Shown here piece after piece: positions 1-7,586 of a stretch of 18,500 bases of DNA. The stretch spans positions 1-18,500 of the forward strand of contig DNXB01000499.1 in the NCBI GenBank assembly GCA_003506995.1, given 5' to 3'. Every line of letters begins with the position of its first letter. The stretch's first letter is position 1. A model generated the notes under the pieces. The model worked only from the letters and a program-made list of their open reading frames with translations, was not told the DNA's origin and searched no databases. This DNA comes from Verrucomicrobiales bacterium. Its GTDB lineage: Bacteria > Verrucomicrobiota > Verrucomicrobiia > Verrucomicrobiales > Verrucomicrobiaceae. The translations under genes and the position numbers were made by a program.

Positions 1-155
1 GCGATGCGGTCGATGTTCGGCGTCTTCGCGTCCTGGTTGCCAAAGCAGGAGAAGTCGCCCCAGCCCATGTCGTCGATGAAGACCATGACAAAGTTCGGCT
101 GCGCAGCGGAGAGCACCGGGCAAAGAGCGAGCAGGAAAAGGAGCTTTTTGAGCAT
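1..155 (-). CDS. S1 sulfatase, 5' end only (cut by window edge)
   Basis: This is the first 51 codons of a secreted sulfatase; the rest lies left of the window. The start is the ATG at 155-153. The protein opens with a Sec signal peptide (MLKKLLFLLALCPVLSA) and then the strand that opens every S1 sulfatase. The metal-binding Asp pair is in FIDDMGWGDFSCFG, followed by the usual KTPNIDRIA helix. The formylglycine motif lies beyond the edge, so activity cannot be judged. The leader is almost the same as those of the sulfatases starting at 7587, 12068 and 13596. It is divergent from the phosphoesterase-like gene at 264, with 108 bases between them and no clear Shine-Dalgarno sequence. Confidence 0.88.
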   Translation of the reverse strand, partial: MLKKLLFLLALCPVLSAAQPNFVMVFIDDMGWGDFSCFGNQDAKTPNIDRI

Positions 156-263
156 GTGGCATGAAACGCGGCTGCTCCGCCAGCATTGCACCCCTGATGC
201 AAGTGCGGCTATCCAGAAGGCACATGACACATCGAGTCGCGAGCCTTCGTTCTGCTTGGCCTC

Positions 264-1259
264 ATGCACCGTGCCATCTTGTTCCTCTGCCTTTTCGCTT
301 CTTGCTCATTTCCCATCATCGCAGCGGAGGAGAATACCCCCTTCGAGTTTCTCGTGATGGGCTGCATGCCCTACTACATGCCGCAGGATGAGGCGCGGTT
401 TCAAAACGTCATCGCGGCGGCGAATCAGGCGCGCCCGGCGTTCAGCGTGCATTGTGGCGACACCAAATCCGGTCAGAAGCCCTGTGATGACGCGGTGTAT
501 CCGAAAATCCTCGGCTGGTTTAACCAGTTCGAGAGTCCCTTCGTCTATGTGCCCGGTGACAATGAATGGACCGACTGCCACACGGCGGCGGCAGGCGCTT
601 TTGATCCCGTGGACCGCCTCGGCGTGGTGCGCCGCACCTTCTTTTCCGCCGATCATCAGAGCCTGGGCAAATCACGTCTGACACTGACCAGCCAGACCAA
701 AGTACAACCGGAATACGCCACCTACATCGAGCACAATCGCTGGAGCCGTGGCGGCATCCTCTTCGCCACGCTGCATGTCGTGGGCAGCAACAACAACGCG
801 CGTGAAAACAACGACGCCGCGATGGCTGAATTCCTCGCGCGGGACCAGGCGGTGCTCGCCTGGATGCAGTCCGCGTTTGAAGAGGCCGCCAGGCCCGAAT
901 GCCGCGCGCTGGTGCTCTTCATGCAGGCGAATCCGCTGTCCGAAACACAGCGCTCCGAGCCACGCGGCACCGGCTTTGCCAATGTCGTGCCCGCTTTGCG
1001 GAAAGCGGTGCAGGCACTGCCCAAGCCCGTGTATCTCTTTCACTCGGACAGCCACTATTTCCGCATCGACAAGCCGCTGACCTCCGCCACCGGCCGCACG
1101 CTGGAGAATTTCACCCGCATCGAGACCTTCGGCGGCATGAACCTGCACCTCATCCAGGTGAAGGTCGATCCTGCGAACCCAGACCCGCTCGTCGCCATGC
1201 CGCTCATTATTCCCGCGAACAAGGTCGATGCCAGTCTGCCGCCACCTTCACGAAAGTAG
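264..1259 (+). CDS. Secreted calcineurin-like metallophosphoesterase-type protein
   Basis: The protein has 331 residues and an N-terminal signal peptide (about residues 1-21, ending FPIIAA). Three blocks resemble the metal ligands of the calcineurin-like phosphoesterase fold. These are HCGDTKSG (Asp66), VPGDNEWTDCH (Asp99, Asn100, Glu101, Asp104, His106) where the family usually has GNHE, and HSDSHYF (Asp262, His264) in place of the final GHxH. The first DxH block is not recognisable: the matching strand reads FLVMGCMPYY. The substrate is unknown, and a phosphoester hydrolase at the cell surface is an inference. It is co-directional with the jelly-roll gene at 1459 but separated from it by a REPIN-like repeat. 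The start is preceded by cttggcctc and has no ribosome-binding motif. Confidence 0.72.
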   Translation: MHRAILFLCLFASCSFPIIAAEENTPFEFLVMGCMPYYMPQDEARFQNVIAAANQARPAFSVHCGDTKSGQKPCDDAVYPKILGWFNQFESPFVYVPGDNEWTDCHTAAAGAFDPVDRLGVVRRTFFSADHQSLGKSRLTLTSQTKVQPEYATYIEHNRWSRGGILFATLHVVGSNNNARENNDAAMAEFLARDQAVLAWMQSAFEEAARPECRALVLFMQANPLSETQRSEPRGTGFANVVPALRKAVQALPKPVYLFHSDSHYFRIDKPLTSATGRTLENFTRIETFGGMNLHLIQVKVDPANPDPLVAMPLIIPANKVDASLPPPSRK

Positions 1260-1266
1260 CAGGAAT

Positions 1267-1412
1267 GTAGGACGAGAGTGGCGACAGCCCGCTCGTCTCT
1301 TGCCGCGTCGAAATCACGAAAAGGCTGCGAATATCCCTCAAGCGCGATTCGGGGGCTGGTTATGCGCACAACCCGTATTCAGCCGGGCGGGCTGACGCCA
1401 CACCCGGCCTAC
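1267..1412. repeat. REPIN-like inverted doublet, family 1, copy a
   Basis: Two REP-like hairpins point in opposite directions. The left arm is GTAG (1267-1270), stem GACGAG (1271-1276), a 15-nt loop and stem CTCGTC (1292-1297). The right arm is GCCGGG (1382-1387), loop, CCCGGC (1403-1408) and CTAC (1409-1412), so read on the minus strand it also begins with GTAG. The loop core is GTGGCGACAGCCCG in the left arm and the same with one change in the right arm. The 84-base spacer contains cgaaaaggctgcgaat and tgcgcacaacc, both closely matched in copy b. It fills the gap between the phosphoesterase-like and jelly-roll genes. Confidence 0.85.
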
Positions 1413-1458
1413 AGATTGATTGCGAACGCCTTGATCCATGCCATCTAGACCATCAACC

Positions 1459-2172
1459 ATGCACCGACATCTTTTCCTCCTTTCCGCTCTCGCCATCAGT
1501 CCAGTCATCGCTGCCGATGATCTCGGCCAGCTAATCTTACAGGACGACTTCGAGCGCGTCGAATCACAAGAAACCAAGGACGAGCCCGGCAATGGCTGGG
1601 GCACGAACAGCAAGAGCCGTGCGAAGGGCAACAAGCAGGTCGATCTCAAGGATGGCACGATGCGCATCTTCACCCATGCGGAGGCGGATCATGCCGTGTC
1701 CGTGACTCATCCGGCGGAGTTCACCGATGGCGCGGTGAGCCTGCGCTTCATGCTGGAGGACGCCCAGGACAGCCTGGGCCTGAACTTTGCCGATCTGGAG
1801 TTCAAGGAAGTCCATGCGGGGCATCTCTTCGCCGCGAGAATCAGCACCAAGAGCGTGCTGTTTCAGGATCTGAAAACCGGCAACATGCGCCTCGACATCC
1901 GCGAGACAAAACAGGCCAAACAAAAGCTCAGCGAAGAGCAGCAACAGGCGGTGAAGGGCAAGGAGAAGGTCATCCCGCATCCGTTGGAGTCTGGCAAATG
2001 GCACGACCTCGTCGTAAAGGTCACGGGTGATGAGCTGTCCGTCACGATCAACGGCAAGCACATCGGCAGCTTCAATTCACCCGGCATCGCGCATCCCACG
2101 AAACGCACTCTGCGCCTGTCCGTGCCACGCAACGCGGTGGTGGATGACGTGAAAATCTGGCGGAAGAAGTAA
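1459..2172 (+). CDS. Secreted jelly-roll protein (LamG/DUF1080-like)
   Basis: The 237-residue protein starts with a clean signal peptide (MHRHLFLLSALAISPVIA). An in-frame ATG at 1438 would add MPSRPST ahead of the leader and is less likely. The mature part looks like one concanavalin A-like beta-sandwich. It has an opening DDFER strand, a W-G segment, alternating beta strands (AVSLRFMLED, HLFAARIS), the pattern KWHDLVVKVTGDELSVTING near residues 180-200, and a final strand VVDDVKIWRKK. This arrangement is typical of DUF1080/LamG-type domains in sulfatase-rich Verrucomicrobiota and Planctomycetota, where they are thought to bind or cleave sugars. No catalytic residues can be assigned, so a carbohydrate-binding role is inference. 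It is convergent with the gene at 2225-3034. Confidence 0.7.
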   Translation: MHRHLFLLSALAISPVIAADDLGQLILQDDFERVESQETKDEPGNGWGTNSKSRAKGNKQVDLKDGTMRIFTHAEADHAVSVTHPAEFTDGAVSLRFMLEDAQDSLGLNFADLEFKEVHAGHLFAARISTKSVLFQDLKTGNMRLDIRETKQAKQKLSEEQQQAVKGKEKVIPHPLESGKWHDLVVKVTGDELSVTINGKHIGSFNSPGIAHPTKRTLRLSVPRNAVVDDVKIWRKK

Positions 2173-2224
2173 AGCGGGCTTCCTTTGCTTCGCTGCATAA
2201 AAAAATCAGGCTGGCCATCCGTTT

Positions 2225-3034
2225 TCAAGTCGGCAGTTGAGCCACGATGAAGTCGATGGCTCGGAGATGATCATCGGCCTCGGTGATGATGGCATTGCGA
2301 GGCAGCACATCAGTCGCGATGTAGTCGCCACGCCGCCAGGTGTGCTCGGCCACGGTGGCTTGATCCGTGGGAGGCGACCAGGGTTCCCAGCCGTTGAGGC
2401 GCATCCATTCCTCCAGTTCATCCTCACAGGGCCGACGTCCGACGAAGAAGGGCTGGCTCAGGGTGAGGAAATCAGCCTCGGAGCCGAGCGTGTCAAGTTC
2501 CAGACCGCTGACAAAGCAGGCCTCGAACCACGCGAAACGAAACAGCGCTTCTGGGATTGATCCACCACGGATGCCCCAACGTCCATTGGCTCCTCTTTCC
2601 AGCACCCAGCCAAAGCCGCCCTCATTCGGCGGGGCGAAAAGTTTGATGACGCGCTGTGCCGCAGGATCGAAAAAGACCGTGGCTTCTCCACCCGCGTCGA
2701 TGAGAGTCAGATCTCCACATGACTCGCTGTCATGGAAAGGGTCCACCCGCTCCGTGAGCGAGCGTCCAAACTCAGGGCTGGCCCTGAATTGCTCGTAGAG
2801 TTCACCGCTTACTTGGCGACCATCGAGACGGGCGGCGAACTGGGCTGCGGCGTTGATTTTGCCGCTTGCTTCAGCCCACGCCATGCACCGCGTGATGTGT
2901 CCTGGGCGCGATTGCGCCTGCACTGCTCGAGCGCTTCCTGCGCCGAGACCCAACGTTGATTCGGAGGTGCTGACATGAGGAGAGCCTAATACTTGAAGAA
3001 CATTGCGCAATCGGAATGACGGCAGCGGCGACAT
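2225..3034 (-). CDS. Kinase-like (polyvalent-type) hypothetical protein, possible N-terminal frameshift
   Basis: The 269-residue protein has no signal peptide. Its spacing resembles a very small protein-kinase fold. A Gly-containing strand GGEATVFFD (115-123) is followed by RVIKLF with a candidate ATP-binding Lys131. The segment TDVLPRN (Asp242, Asn247) has the same spacing as the kinase catalytic loop Asp-x4-Asn, and Asp261 in LRAIDF could be the metal-binding Asp. Such domains occur in phage-like 'polyvalent' proteins, but this match is weak and made by eye. The N-terminus is uncertain. Residues 1-45 look unnatural, ATG 2884-2882 (residue 51) is an alternative start, and another frame from 2976 reads a plausible N-terminus. 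Convincing coding begins near KINAAAQFAARLDGR. It lies 3' of the sulfatase at 3085-4851 on the same strand. Confidence 0.55.
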   Translation of the reverse strand: MSPLPSFRLRNVLQVLGSPHVSTSESTLGLGAGSARAVQAQSRPGHITRCMAWAEASGKINAAAQFAARLDGRQVSGELYEQFRASPEFGRSLTERVDPFHDSESCGDLTLIDAGGEATVFFDPAAQRVIKLFAPPNEGGFGWVLERGANGRWGIRGGSIPEALFRFAWFEACFVSGLELDTLGSEADFLTLSQPFFVGRRPCEDELEEWMRLNGWEPWSPPTDQATVAEHTWRRGDYIATDVLPRNAIITEADDHLRAIDFIVAQLPT

Positions 3035-3084
3035 GGTAACATCCTGACTGATTCAGGGCGTGCGTGGCAAGCGGAAGCCTCACC

Positions 3085-4851
3085 TTACTTCTTCTTCACC
3101 TTGCCTATGCCCTTCTTCCCCTCTCCGCCGCCGAGCGGCCAGGGCATGACACCGACGCGTTTGGCCCAAGCGTCCCATTGAGACGCCATTTCCTTCACGC
3201 GTTCCGGTTGCTGAGCAGCAAGATCGTTCATCTCAGTGCGGTCGGTGGTGATGTGGTAGAGCTCCCAGCCGCCAGGATGTTTTGAAACGAGCTTCCATTC
3301 GCCGCTGCGGATGGCGCGATTGCCTTCGTGCTCCCAAAAGAGTGGCTGCGGACGCATAAGGGAACCTCCTTTGAACACAGGAGCCAAACTCACACCCTCC
3401 ATCGGCTGGATCGTGTTTTCTGCGTGTTCCTTCGGGTAATTCGCGCCTGCGAGATCGACACACGTCGCCATGATGTCGATGAGGTGTGCAGGCTCGTGAT
3501 TCAGAGGTCCACCTTGAGCCTTTCGAGTGAACTTCCCCGTTCTATTGCCAATGTAGTTCACATTGATCCCCGCCGGCCAATGCGCGATCAAGGGCGTGCT
3601 GATGCCGCCTTCGTGCTCCCAGTGTTTGTATTCGCGGAAGGGCGTGTTGCTCACGTTCGCCCAGTTTAGGCCGTAGCCGATGTAGGTGTCCGCACCGCCA
3701 GGCATGACGCCCCTGCCCTGGCGCATGGGAAAGCCGTCGCGCGTTTGTTTTGGGATCATGTCGGGCTGGAGGTAATCGTTCGTCAGAGCGGGCAGCGTGG
3801 GTTTGTCGGCACGCGGTTGGTGCGGACCGTTGCGGCCCATGCCTTCGGCGCAGCCGCCGTTGTCCTGGAGGAAAAGGATGAGCGTGTTGTCATACTGGCC
3901 GTTCTTTTTCAGCGTCTCGACGAGGCGGCCGATGCCCTGGTCCATGCAGTCGATCATGGCGGCATAAACCTCCATGCAGCGGGCCTCCCAGGCTTTGTTT
4001 TCCACCTGGCTCCAGTCACCTGCCTGCGGCGAAACCTTCCAGCGCTCATCGAGCAGGCCGAGTTGCTTCATTTTCTCCAATCGGGCGGCGCGGATGCTGT
4101 CGTAGCCCGCGTCGTAGCGGCCTTTGTATTTCGCGATGTCGGCCTCCTTGGCGTGCATGGGCCAGTGCGCCGCCGTGTGGGCCATGTACATGAAAAAGGG
4201 TTTCTCCGGGCTTTTTTTCGAGTGCTCGGTGACGAATCGAGCCGCGTGGTCGTTGATCGCGTCGGTGTAATAAAACTCCTTCGGCTGATACTCCGCGTCG
4301 GCAAAAGGCGAGATGTAGGTGTTGTCACGCGTGAGCGTGTTGGGATCGAAAAAACTGCCCGCGCCGTGAATCGTGCCGTAGAAGCGATCAAAGCCGCGCT
4401 GGAGCGGCCAATTGTGCTTGTCGGCCTCGGTTTGCGGTTTCGTGAGCTTCGTCACATGCCACTTGCCAGTCATGTAGGTCGAGTAACCCGCCGTTTTGAG
4501 CGCCTCGGCGATGGTGGCGGACTTTTTGCTCAAATCACCCGCGTAGGCCTCACCCACCTTCGTGCTCCAATCATCCACCATGTGTCCGATGCCCGCCTGA
4601 TGCGCGTAAAGGCCGGTCAACAGCGCCGCGCGTGTGGGACAGCATCGCGCCGTGTTGTAGAACTGCGTGAAGCGCAGGCCGCCCTTCGCCAGCGCATCGA
4701 GATTCGGCGTCTCGATCTCGCCGCCAAAGCAGCCGATGTCCGAGTAGCCCACGTCATCACACATGATGACGATGATGTTCGGGCGCGGCGGAGCCGCGAA
4801 TGACGAAACCAAGGTGAAAAGAAAGAGGAGCAGAGTGACGGGGTGCTTCAT
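3085..4851 (-). CDS. Arylsulfatase, S1 family (S1_4-like)
   Basis: The 588-residue secreted sulfatase would hydrolyse sulfate esters after conversion of Cys70 to formylglycine. The signal peptide spans about residues 1-20. The Asp pair is D32-D33 in IMCDDVGYSD. The maturation motif is CCPTR (Cys70, Arg74) followed by AALLTG. K130 and H132 lie in TGKWHV. A catalytic His lies in MAHTAAHWP, Asp-Asn in FLQDNGG, and Lys precedes WEHEGG. All ten usual active-site positions appear filled. The C-terminal WAKRVGVMPWP resembles the large arylsulfatase subfamily S1_4. The last 15 residues form a Gly/Lys tail ending KKGIGKVKKK. It is divergent from the sulfatase at 4994 with a 142-base shared leader region. 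The sulfated substrate cannot be predicted from sequence alone. Confidence 0.95.
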   Translation of the reverse strand: MKHPVTLLLFLFTLVSSFAAPPRPNIIVIMCDDVGYSDIGCFGGEIETPNLDALAKGGLRFTQFYNTARCCPTRAALLTGLYAHQAGIGHMVDDWSTKVGEAYAGDLSKKSATIAEALKTAGYSTYMTGKWHVTKLTKPQTEADKHNWPLQRGFDRFYGTIHGAGSFFDPNTLTRDNTYISPFADAEYQPKEFYYTDAINDHAARFVTEHSKKSPEKPFFMYMAHTAAHWPMHAKEADIAKYKGRYDAGYDSIRAARLEKMKQLGLLDERWKVSPQAGDWSQVENKAWEARCMEVYAAMIDCMDQGIGRLVETLKKNGQYDNTLILFLQDNGGCAEGMGRNGPHQPRADKPTLPALTNDYLQPDMIPKQTRDGFPMRQGRGVMPGGADTYIGYGLNWANVSNTPFREYKHWEHEGGISTPLIAHWPAGINVNYIGNRTGKFTRKAQGGPLNHEPAHLIDIMATCVDLAGANYPKEHAENTIQPMEGVSLAPVFKGGSLMRPQPLFWEHEGNRAIRSGEWKLVSKHPGGWELYHITTDRTEMNDLAAQQPERVKEMASQWDAWAKRVGVMPWPLGGGEGKKGIGKVKKK

Positions 4852-4892
4852 GAGAATGGCAGGTAACGCGATGTCAGCGCCTACTTATCGCC

Positions 4893-4911
4893 GTAGAATG
4901 CTCCGCAGAAT
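4893..4911 (+). repeat. Possible degenerate GTAG/TCC-type REP
   Basis: In the divergent gap between two sulfatase genes, GTAG is followed by AATGC, a TCC loop and GCAGAAT. The GTAG start and the GC-TCC-GC core match the REP at 13658-13686, but only three base pairs next to the loop remain. It may be a decayed copy or chance. Confidence 0.3.
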
Positions 4912-4937
4912 ATTCAACATCCACCTGCCTCCCGCTC

Positions 4938-4970
4938 CAGTGCAGCGAATCACATGCAAAGCCTGCACTG
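4938..4970. promoter_or_regulatory. Inverted repeat in divergent sulfatase promoter region
   Basis: CAGTGCAG (4938-4945) is repeated in inverted form as CTGCACTG (4963-4970) with 17 bases between. It lies 24 bases upstream of the sulfatase start at 4994, in the only gap between two divergent sulfatase genes. Its size and symmetry would suit a dimeric regulator. No second copy was found in the window, so this is a candidate only. Confidence 0.3.
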
Positions 4971-4993
4971 CTGGGCACGTTGTCGCCTTTCCC

Positions 4994-6580
4994 ATGATCC
5001 GCATTTTCTTCCTTCTCGGCATCCTCGGCCTTGCCACCGCCCAGGCGGCACGCCCAAACATCCTCTTCATCTTCTCCGACGACCACGCGCAGCACGCCAT
5101 CTCCGCGTATGGCTCGAAGGTGAACCAGACACCGCATCTGGACCGGCTCGCGAAGGATGGTGCGCGCTTCACGAACAGCTTCGTCACAAACTCAATCTGC
5201 ACGCCCAGTCGCGCCACGCTGCTCACCGGCCAGTATTCGCACCTCAATGGCGTGCCGGTTTTCAATCGCCTCGATGGCAGCCGCGACAATGTGGCGAAGC
5301 ATTTGCAAAAAGGCGGCTACCACACCGGCATGATCGGCAAGTGGCATCTCGGCAGCGATCCCACCGGCTTTGACCGCTGGATCGTGCTGCCGGGCCAGGG
5401 CGCGTATTGGAATCCGCAATTCCTGCTGCCAGGAAAGAAGAAGCTGAACATCGAGGGCCACTGCACGGACATCACCACCGATCTCGGCATCGAATGGCTG
5501 AAGACACGGCCTGCGGACAAGCCGTTCTTTTTGATGCTGCATCAAAAGGCTCCGCATCGCGCCTGGGAGCCGGCCACGCGGCACATCGAGATGTTCAAGG
5601 ACAAGGTCATCCCCGAGCCGGAGACGCTGTGGGACGATTACGCCACACGTCCCACCGCGCTGCCGATCAACGAGCAAACCGTGGCCCGTGATCTCACGCG
5701 TCGTGATTTGAAGCTCACCCCGCCCGACGATCTCAAAGGCCCCGCTTTGCAAAAGTGGATGCAGACCAAGCCGATGGAACTCGAAGTCGATGGCAAGCTC
5801 CTCATCGGCAAGGAACTCGTGAAATGGAAGTATCAGAAATACATGCGCGACTACCTCGCCTGCGTGCAGGGCGTGGATGACGGCGTGGGCAAGGTGCTCG
5901 ATTACCTCGATGAGGCCGGTTTGGCGGAAAACACCATCGTTATCTACTCCGCCGACAACGGCTGGTATCTCGGCGACCTCGGCCTCTACGACAAACGCTT
6001 CATGTATGAGCCCGGCCTGCATGTGCCGCTCATCGCCCGTGGCCCTGGCGTGAAGAAAGGCAGCGTGCCGGAGCAGTTCGTGGCAAACATCGACCTCGCG
6101 CCCACCTTCCTCGATCTCGCCGGTCTGCCCGTGCCCGACTCCATGCAGGGACGCTCCATCGCCCCGCTGCTGCGCGGCGAGTCACCGACGGACTGGCGCA
6201 CCTCCTTCTACTACCGCTATTACCACGATCCCGGCCATCACAACACCATGGCGCATCTCGGCGTGCGCACCGCCACGCACAAGCTGATCCACTACTGGAA
6301 GCAGGACGCGTATGAGCTCTTCGACCTCACGGCTGATCCGAATGAGCAGCGCAATTTGCTCTACTCGCCCGGCGATGCACAGAACCCGGCCATCGCCGCC
6401 AAGTTCACCGAGCTGAAGAGCGAACTGGTCCGCCTGAAGCAGCACTACAAAGACACCGACGACCTTTACGCCGATCCCGCCACCTGGCCCGCAGGCAGCG
6501 CCGACGGCCCCTGGGATGCCTATCAGGCCACCAGCACCAAGTCTGTGTCCGAGGCGATCCAGGCGGCTAAAGACCAATGA
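4994..6580 (+). CDS. Sulfatase, S1 family (S1_11-like, glucosamine-6-sulfatase type)
   Basis: The 528-residue secreted sulfatase starts at ATG 4994, where a signal peptide begins (MIRIFFLLGILGLATAQA). Upstream in-frame ATGs from 4763 only read through the divergent gene and were rejected. Metal ligands are D29-D30 in FSDDHAQ. The maturation motif is CTPSR (Cys69, Arg73) followed by ATLLTG. K116 and H118 are in IGKWHLG, the catalytic His is in HQKAPHRAWEP, and Asp-Asn is in YSADNGW. The last active-site Lys is in YDKRFMYEP. The blocks LPGQGAYWNP and HQKAPHRAWEP are the pattern I know from S1_11 enzymes that remove 6-O-sulfate from N-acetylglucosamine, including mucin-desulfating ones. That specificity is inferred. 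A hairpin repeat starts 11 bases after the stop. Confidence 0.95.
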   Translation: MIRIFFLLGILGLATAQAARPNILFIFSDDHAQHAISAYGSKVNQTPHLDRLAKDGARFTNSFVTNSICTPSRATLLTGQYSHLNGVPVFNRLDGSRDNVAKHLQKGGYHTGMIGKWHLGSDPTGFDRWIVLPGQGAYWNPQFLLPGKKKLNIEGHCTDITTDLGIEWLKTRPADKPFFLMLHQKAPHRAWEPATRHIEMFKDKVIPEPETLWDDYATRPTALPINEQTVARDLTRRDLKLTPPDDLKGPALQKWMQTKPMELEVDGKLLIGKELVKWKYQKYMRDYLACVQGVDDGVGKVLDYLDEAGLAENTIVIYSADNGWYLGDLGLYDKRFMYEPGLHVPLIARGPGVKKGSVPEQFVANIDLAPTFLDLAGLPVPDSMQGRSIAPLLRGESPTDWRTSFYYRYYHDPGHHNTMAHLGVRTATHKLIHYWKQDAYELFDLTADPNEQRNLLYSPGDAQNPAIAAKFTELKSELVRLKQHYKDTDDLYADPATWPAGSADGPWDAYQATSTKSVSEAIQAAKDQ

Positions 6581-6590
6581 ATTCAGATTT

Positions 6591-6674
6591 TGGACAGCAG
6601 AATGGGGGACAGCAGAATTTTTGAATTCTCATCCTCTGGTCTTCTGATTCTGCTGTCCCCCATTCTGCTGTCCA
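6591..6674. repeat. GGACAGCAGAAT tandem hairpin, copy A
   Basis: The arms at 6591-6618 and 6647-6674 are perfect 28-base inverted complements. Each arm holds two direct units of GGACAGCAGAAT spaced by GGG. The loop includes ctcatcctctggtcttctg, nearly the same as the loop of copy B. It sits between the sulfatase stop at 6580 and the nuclease-like gene at 6683. It could act as a transcription attenuator, but there is no T-run after it. Confidence 0.9.
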
Positions 6675-6682
6675 ATTTCATC

Positions 6683-7462
6683 ATGCCCATTCACCGCACC
6701 ATCGAACTCCAAAGCGTCTCGGACAGCGAGTTTGCTGAGATTGATGCTGCCGTGATGCGCTGTGCCTATGCCTCGCGGAATCACTTCGGGATCTTGTTCA
6801 ACGAGCGGATTTACGAAAACGACATCGCCGCCCGGTTACGGGCTGAGGGCTTTGAAGTGTTCACCCAGGTGCCGGTGAAGGTCACTCACAGCAGCTTTGA
6901 AAAGACCTACTACCTCGATCTTGTGGTGAACCAGATGCTGTATGAGCTCAAAGCCGTCGCAGCACTGCTTTCGGAGCATTCCGCGCAGGCGTTGCACTAT
7001 GCGATGCTGCAGGACATCCGGCTGGTGAAGCTGCTCAACTTCGGGGAAGACGATGTGCGCGGCAAACTGCTGAAGAATGCCCTGCATGGCATGAGCCGGC
7101 ATCAGCCCACGCAAAGAAACTCCGGCTGGCGTCCTCTCGGTGCAAATTGCAAGCGTCTCGTGTCGCACCTGAGGGAACTCATCTGGGACTGGGGCACGCA
7201 TCCCGACTGCCGTCTCTACGATGAGGCCCTGGTGCATCACTTCGGAGGCGAGGCGCACTGCCTGCACCGAGCCGAGATCATCTCCGGCGAACAGATTCTC
7301 GGCACACATCCCGTGCAGTTTCACAGCCCCCGGCACGCTTTCGTCGTCACTGGTTTCAGCAAGGAGCAGGAACGCTATCATCAGCATTTGCGGGTGCTTC
7401 TTGCTCACACGCCATCCAGTGGATCAACCTCAACCGTTCCCGACTTGAAATCACCACCGTGA
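6683..7462 (+). CDS. GxxExxY / PD-(D/E)xK nuclease-like protein
   Basis: The 259-residue cytoplasmic protein matches the GxxExxY family (Pfam PDDEXK_3). The N-terminal domain has the signature in relaxed form, GILFNERIYE (Gly36, Glu41, Tyr44, with two extra residues between Gly and Glu). It then has the conserved GFEVFTQVPVKV segment, Asp79 in YYLDLVV, the Glu88-x-Lys90 pair in YELKAVA, and KLLNFGEDDVRGKLL. Asp79 with Glu88/Lys90 gives the metal-dependent nuclease triad expected of the fold. Cleavage activity is not proven for this family. The second half (about residues 130-259) is an extension I do not recognise. The start at 6683 was chosen because upstream codons from 6590 are translated hairpin repeat. 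It is functionally out of place among sulfatases and is bracketed by hairpin copies A and B. Confidence 0.82.
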   Translation: MPIHRTIELQSVSDSEFAEIDAAVMRCAYASRNHFGILFNERIYENDIAARLRAEGFEVFTQVPVKVTHSSFEKTYYLDLVVNQMLYELKAVAALLSEHSAQALHYAMLQDIRLVKLLNFGEDDVRGKLLKNALHGMSRHQPTQRNSGWRPLGANCKRLVSHLRELIWDWGTHPDCRLYDEALVHHFGGEAHCLHRAEIISGEQILGTHPVQFHSPRHAFVVTGFSKEQERYHQHLRVLLAHTPSSGSTSTVPDLKSPP

Positions 7463-7477
7463 CTTCAGACGGGGAAA

Positions 7478-7564
7478 TGGACAGCAGAATGGGGACAGCA
7501 GAATAATTTTCTGATTTCTCATCCTCCGGTCCTCAGATTCTGCTGTCCCCCATTCTGCTGTCCA
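7478..7564. repeat. GGACAGCAGAAT tandem hairpin, copy B
   Basis: The arms at 7478-7504 and 7537-7564 are inverted complements, except that the left arm has four Gs and not five between the two GGACAGCAGAAT units. The loop ctcatcctccggtcctcag matches that of copy A in the same orientation. It lies between the nuclease-like gene and the sulfatase starting at 7587. Confidence 0.9.
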
Positions 7565-7586
7565 AAAATCCGTCCACCAACCAACC

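Noticed and set aside
156..263. TTGCA/TGCAA inverted repeat in the divergent gap
   Set aside because: Only five base pairs with no second copy; too weak to call an operator.
3043..3057. CCTGA/TCAGG hairpin after the arylsulfatase stop
   Set aside because: Five base pairs and no T-run on the relevant strand; not a convincing terminator.
3745..4803. 352-codon plus-strand open frame
   Set aside because: Antisense shadow of the arylsulfatase at 3085-4851; the composition is not protein-like.
4763..4993. N-terminal extension of the sulfatase frame
   Set aside because: It runs through the start of the divergent sulfatase and the intergenic region. The leader begins at 4994.
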